Source: Hyphomicrobiales bacterium
GTDB taxonomy: Bacteria > Pseudomonadota > Alphaproteobacteria > Rhizobiales > Rhizobiaceae
Length of the DNA stretch: 64,000 bases
NCBI GenBank assembly: GCA_900473205.1
Contig: UCLB01000007.1
Location: 372,001 to 436,000 of the forward strand
Direction: 5' to 3'
The notes under the pieces were generated by a model. It ran no database searches. It saw only the letters and a list, made by a program, of their open reading frames with translations, and was not told the DNA's origin. The position numbers and the translations under genes were made by a program. Each line of letters begins with the position of its first letter. The stretch's first letter is position 1. Positions 62,223 through 64,000 of the stretch are shown in pieces.

Positions 62223-63128
62223 CTATCGCGTCATTCCCCATTTGGCCACGGTGCGCTGTTCCAGCTGGCGGAAGAGAACATTTTCGACCAGAAGGCCGAA
62301 CAGGATGACCATGATCAGCCCGGCAAACACCCGGTCCGTATAAAGCTCGTTGCGGTTCTGAAAAATGTACCAGCCAAGCCCGCCCTTGCCGGATGACGCG
62401 CCGAACACCAGTTCGGCGGCAATCAGCGTGCGCCATGCAAAGGCCCAGCCAATCTTGAGGCCCGCAATGATGGAAGGCAGAGCGGCAGGCACAAGGATGA
62501 TAAGTACATAGCGTAGGCCTTTCAGCCCGTAATTGCGCCCGCCCATGCGTAAGGTTTCCGGCACGGCTGTAAAGCCGGTATACATGTTGAGCGCCAGCGG
62601 CCACAAAACCGAATGGATCAGCACGAAGACCAGACTTCCCTGACCCAACCCGAACCAGAGCAGCGCCAAAGGTAAGAGCGCAATCGGTGGCAGCGGATTG
62701 AGCATGGATGTCAGCGTCGAGAGAAGATCGCGCCCGATCTGGGTGGAAACGGCAAGCGATGTCAGCACGAAAGCGAGAATGACACCGGCCAGATACCCCT
62801 TGATCAGCACGTTCAGCGAATTGATCGCCCGGTCGGGAATGACGCCGCTGGCGATGTCTTCGAACAGCGCCTTGATGGTTGCGGAAAAGGGCGGCAGCAG
62901 CAGCTCATTGCCCTGAAGTCTGGCCGCAACTTCCCACAGCAGCGCAAGACAGATGAGAATGACGCTTTTGCGGATCCACGCGTTTTGCCACAGCCGCTGA
63001 TAAAGCGGCAGGGCCTTGTCGACCGTGGCTGCCGAAAGCGGTTCCAGCGGCAACTCATATTCGGGGCGGATCGGCGGTGTGGAGTGCGCGGTGGTGGCGA
63101 CGTCGTCGCTGGTCAATGTCTCAGTCAT
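62223..63128 (-). CDS. ABC transporter permease, SsuC/TauC type
   Basis: A 301-residue inner-membrane permease with six predicted helices and a long N-terminal tail. The EAA loop is near residue 195-215 (PETLRMGGRNYGLKGLRYVLIILVPAALPSI, in part), followed by GLKIGWAFAWRTLIAAELVFG, typical of nitrate/sulfonate/taurine permeases. ATG at 63128 overlaps the ATPase stop by eight bases, which fits an operon. It would import an organosulfonate with the ATPase encoded just upstream. Confidence 0.92.
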   Translation of the reverse strand: MTETLTSDDVATTAHSTPPIRPEYELPLEPLSAATVDKALPLYQRLWQNAWIRKSVILICLALLWEVAARLQGNELLLPPFSATIKALFEDIASGVIPDRAINSLNVLIKGYLAGVILAFVLTSLAVSTQIGRDLLSTLTSMLNPLPPIALLPLALLWFGLGQGSLVFVLIHSVLWPLALNMYTGFTAVPETLRMGGRNYGLKGLRYVLIILVPAALPSIIAGLKIGWAFAWRTLIAAELVFGASSGKGGLGWYIFQNRNELYTDRVFAGLIMVILFGLLVENVLFRQLEQRTVAKWGMTR

Positions 63129-63951
63129 GGCTGGCTCCATCGACACTGTCGGCCTCTTCGAACAGAAGACCGTGAATGCGGTTTGCGGCGGCCTGAAATT
63201 CCGGGCTGCCACCGCTTTTCAGGTCCCATTCGTGGCTGTTGATCTCCGCCCGCATCCGGCCTGGATGCGGCGACAGAAGCGCGATGCGGTTGCCGACGAC
63301 CAGCGCCTCCTCGATGGAATGCGTCACGAAAAGCAGGGTGAAGCGCGCCTCTTCCCAAAGCGCCAGAAGCTCCTCCTGCATCTTGCGACGCGTCAGTGCG
63401 TCAAGAGCGGCAAAGGGCTCGTCCATCAGCAGAATGCGCGGCTCCATCGCCAGCGCGCGGGCAATCGCCACGCGTTGCTTCATGCCGCCGGACAAGGTGT
63501 TGGGATAGGCATCGGCAAAGCGGGTCAAGCCGACCTTTTCGATGTAATAATCGGCGCGTTCCGCCGCTTGCTTGCGGTTCAGCTTGCCGGAGATACGCAC
63601 CGGAAAGGCGACATTTTCCCGCACCGTTTTCCACGGCGGCAACTGGTCGAATTCCTGAAAGACGACCACACGGTCGGGGCCGGGGCCTGTCACCGGCTTG
63701 CCATCCAGAACGATGCGGCCTTCACGCGGGGCAATGAAGCCGCCGACGGCTTTCAGCAGGGTGGATTTGCCGCAACCGGACGCGCCCAGCAGAATGAACC
63801 GGTCCGCCTCCCACACATCGAAACTGACATTTTGCGTGGCGCGAACCACGCGTTCAGCGGTGCGATATTCCAGCGTGATGCCTTCGACCGAAAGAAGCGG
63901 TCGGGACGACGGTTCTTCTTGGCTGCGAAGCGGTGCGGTCATGCCATGCAT
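63121..63951 (-). CDS. ABC transporter ATPase, SsuB/TauB type
   Basis: A 276-residue ATPase of the nitrate/sulfonate/taurine group. Walker A is GASGCGKSTLL near residue 57, the Q-loop VVFQEFDQLPPW near 97, the signature LSGGMKQRVAIARAL near 150, Walker B ILLMDEPFAALD near 171 and the switch His in VTHSIEEAL near 210. ATG at 63951 is chosen; a TTG two codons upstream and an ATG at 63942 are alternatives. The ribosome site is weak. It is the first complete gene of the sulfonate-type operon. Confidence 0.92.
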   Translation of the reverse strand: MHGMTAPLRSQEEPSSRPLLSVEGITLEYRTAERVVRATQNVSFDVWEADRFILLGASGCGKSTLLKAVGGFIAPREGRIVLDGKPVTGPGPDRVVVFQEFDQLPPWKTVRENVAFPVRISGKLNRKQAAERADYYIEKVGLTRFADAYPNTLSGGMKQRVAIARALAMEPRILLMDEPFAALDALTRRKMQEELLALWEEARFTLLFVTHSIEEALVVGNRIALLSPHPGRMRAEINSHEWDLKSGGSPEFQAAANRIHGLLFEEADSVDGASHD

Positions 63952-63968
63952 TGTCAATCCATCTGATC

Positions 63969-64000
63969 TTAAAGCCCATGACCGGCTTGCCGCGACAAGC
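63969..64000 (-). CDS. possible C-terminal end of upstream gene
   Basis: On the minus strand a frame entering from the right edge ends at TAA (63971-63969) with LSRQAGHGL as the last visible residues, 17 bases before the ATPase start. SsuA-type binding proteins usually occupy this place, but nine residues cannot identify it. Confidence 0.35.
   Translation of the reverse strand, partial: LSRQAGHGL

Noticed and set aside
1-64000. tRNA, rRNA, insertion sequences, CRISPR arrays, prophage
   Set aside because: None was recognised on either strand by reading; no transposase, integrase or regular repeat-spacer pattern is present among the coding regions.

Overview
The window looks like part of a secondary replicon (chromid or large repABC plasmid) of a Rhizobiaceae bacterium, most likely Agrobacterium or a close relative. 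The grounds are a complete repABC cassette with its parS-like palindrome, antisense RNA and origin, a protein repertoire typical of Agrobacterium (Rut pyrimidine degradation, TRAP and SsuBC-type transport, a Cbg-like GH3 beta-glucosidase), G+C-rich coding sequence and alphaproteobacterial codon use. The only visible copy of asd, normally an essential gene, lies 16.5 kb from the origin, which favours a chromid (such as the Agrobacterium linear chromosome) over a dispensable plasmid. The genus call is inference. No rRNA, tRNA, insertion sequence or CRISPR array was seen.

Layout. (1) 1-8962: surface-polysaccharide cluster with an alpha/beta-hydrolase running off the left edge, three GT4 glycosyltransferases (two close paralogues facing opposite ways), a TupA-like ATP-grasp protein, a Wzx flippase and a Wzz/GumC-like chain-length protein with a degenerate kinase domain. 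No polymerase or outer-membrane exporter is visible. (2) 9243-13849: minimal Csu-type chaperone-usher operon (pilin, chaperone, usher, two-domain tip protein). (3) 14128-17705: XRE-cupin regulator divergent from an omega-amino acid (beta-alanine):pyruvate aminotransferase, then an FAD/NAD(P)-binding protein. (4) 17834-21762: repABC with parS-like site, repA leader repeats, ctRNA between repB and repC, and a likely oriV with a perfect DnaA box inside repC. (5) 21859-23562: heme oxygenase and an orphan TctC/Bug binding protein.

(6) 23789-28051: rutABCDEF behind a well-formed sigma-54 promoter, so nitrogen-controlled uracil degradation is predicted; rutG and rutR are absent. (7) 28228-35803: GntR regulator, TRAP transporter, IdnD-like dehydrogenase, UxuA and UxuB, a route from an imported aldonate or hexuronate to 2-keto-3-deoxygluconate. 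(8) 35932-42037: an MHS-type MFS transporter with a roughly 180-residue insertion, asd, a MltB-like transglycosylase, beta-carbonic anhydrase and pyridoxal kinase. (9) 42164-49253: GntR regulator divergent from an operon with an NRAMP-fold transporter lacking the metal-binding motifs, PxpA, a DUF1445 protein, a PxpB-PxpC fusion and a biotin carboxylase-BCCP fusion. Together these carry the same domain set as a urea carboxylase, split over two polypeptides, and this is the most interesting system in the window.

(10) 49423-57520: single-domain response regulator, GNAT acetyltransferase, an MFS-GH3 beta-glucosidase operon divergent from a TetR regulator, and the periplasmic protease Prc. (11) 57643-64000: YdeP-like molybdopterin oxidoreductase, then an aliphatic-sulfonate-type operon (ATPase, permease, D-2-hydroxyacid dehydrogenase, SsuD-like monooxygenase) whose first gene probably lies past the right edge.
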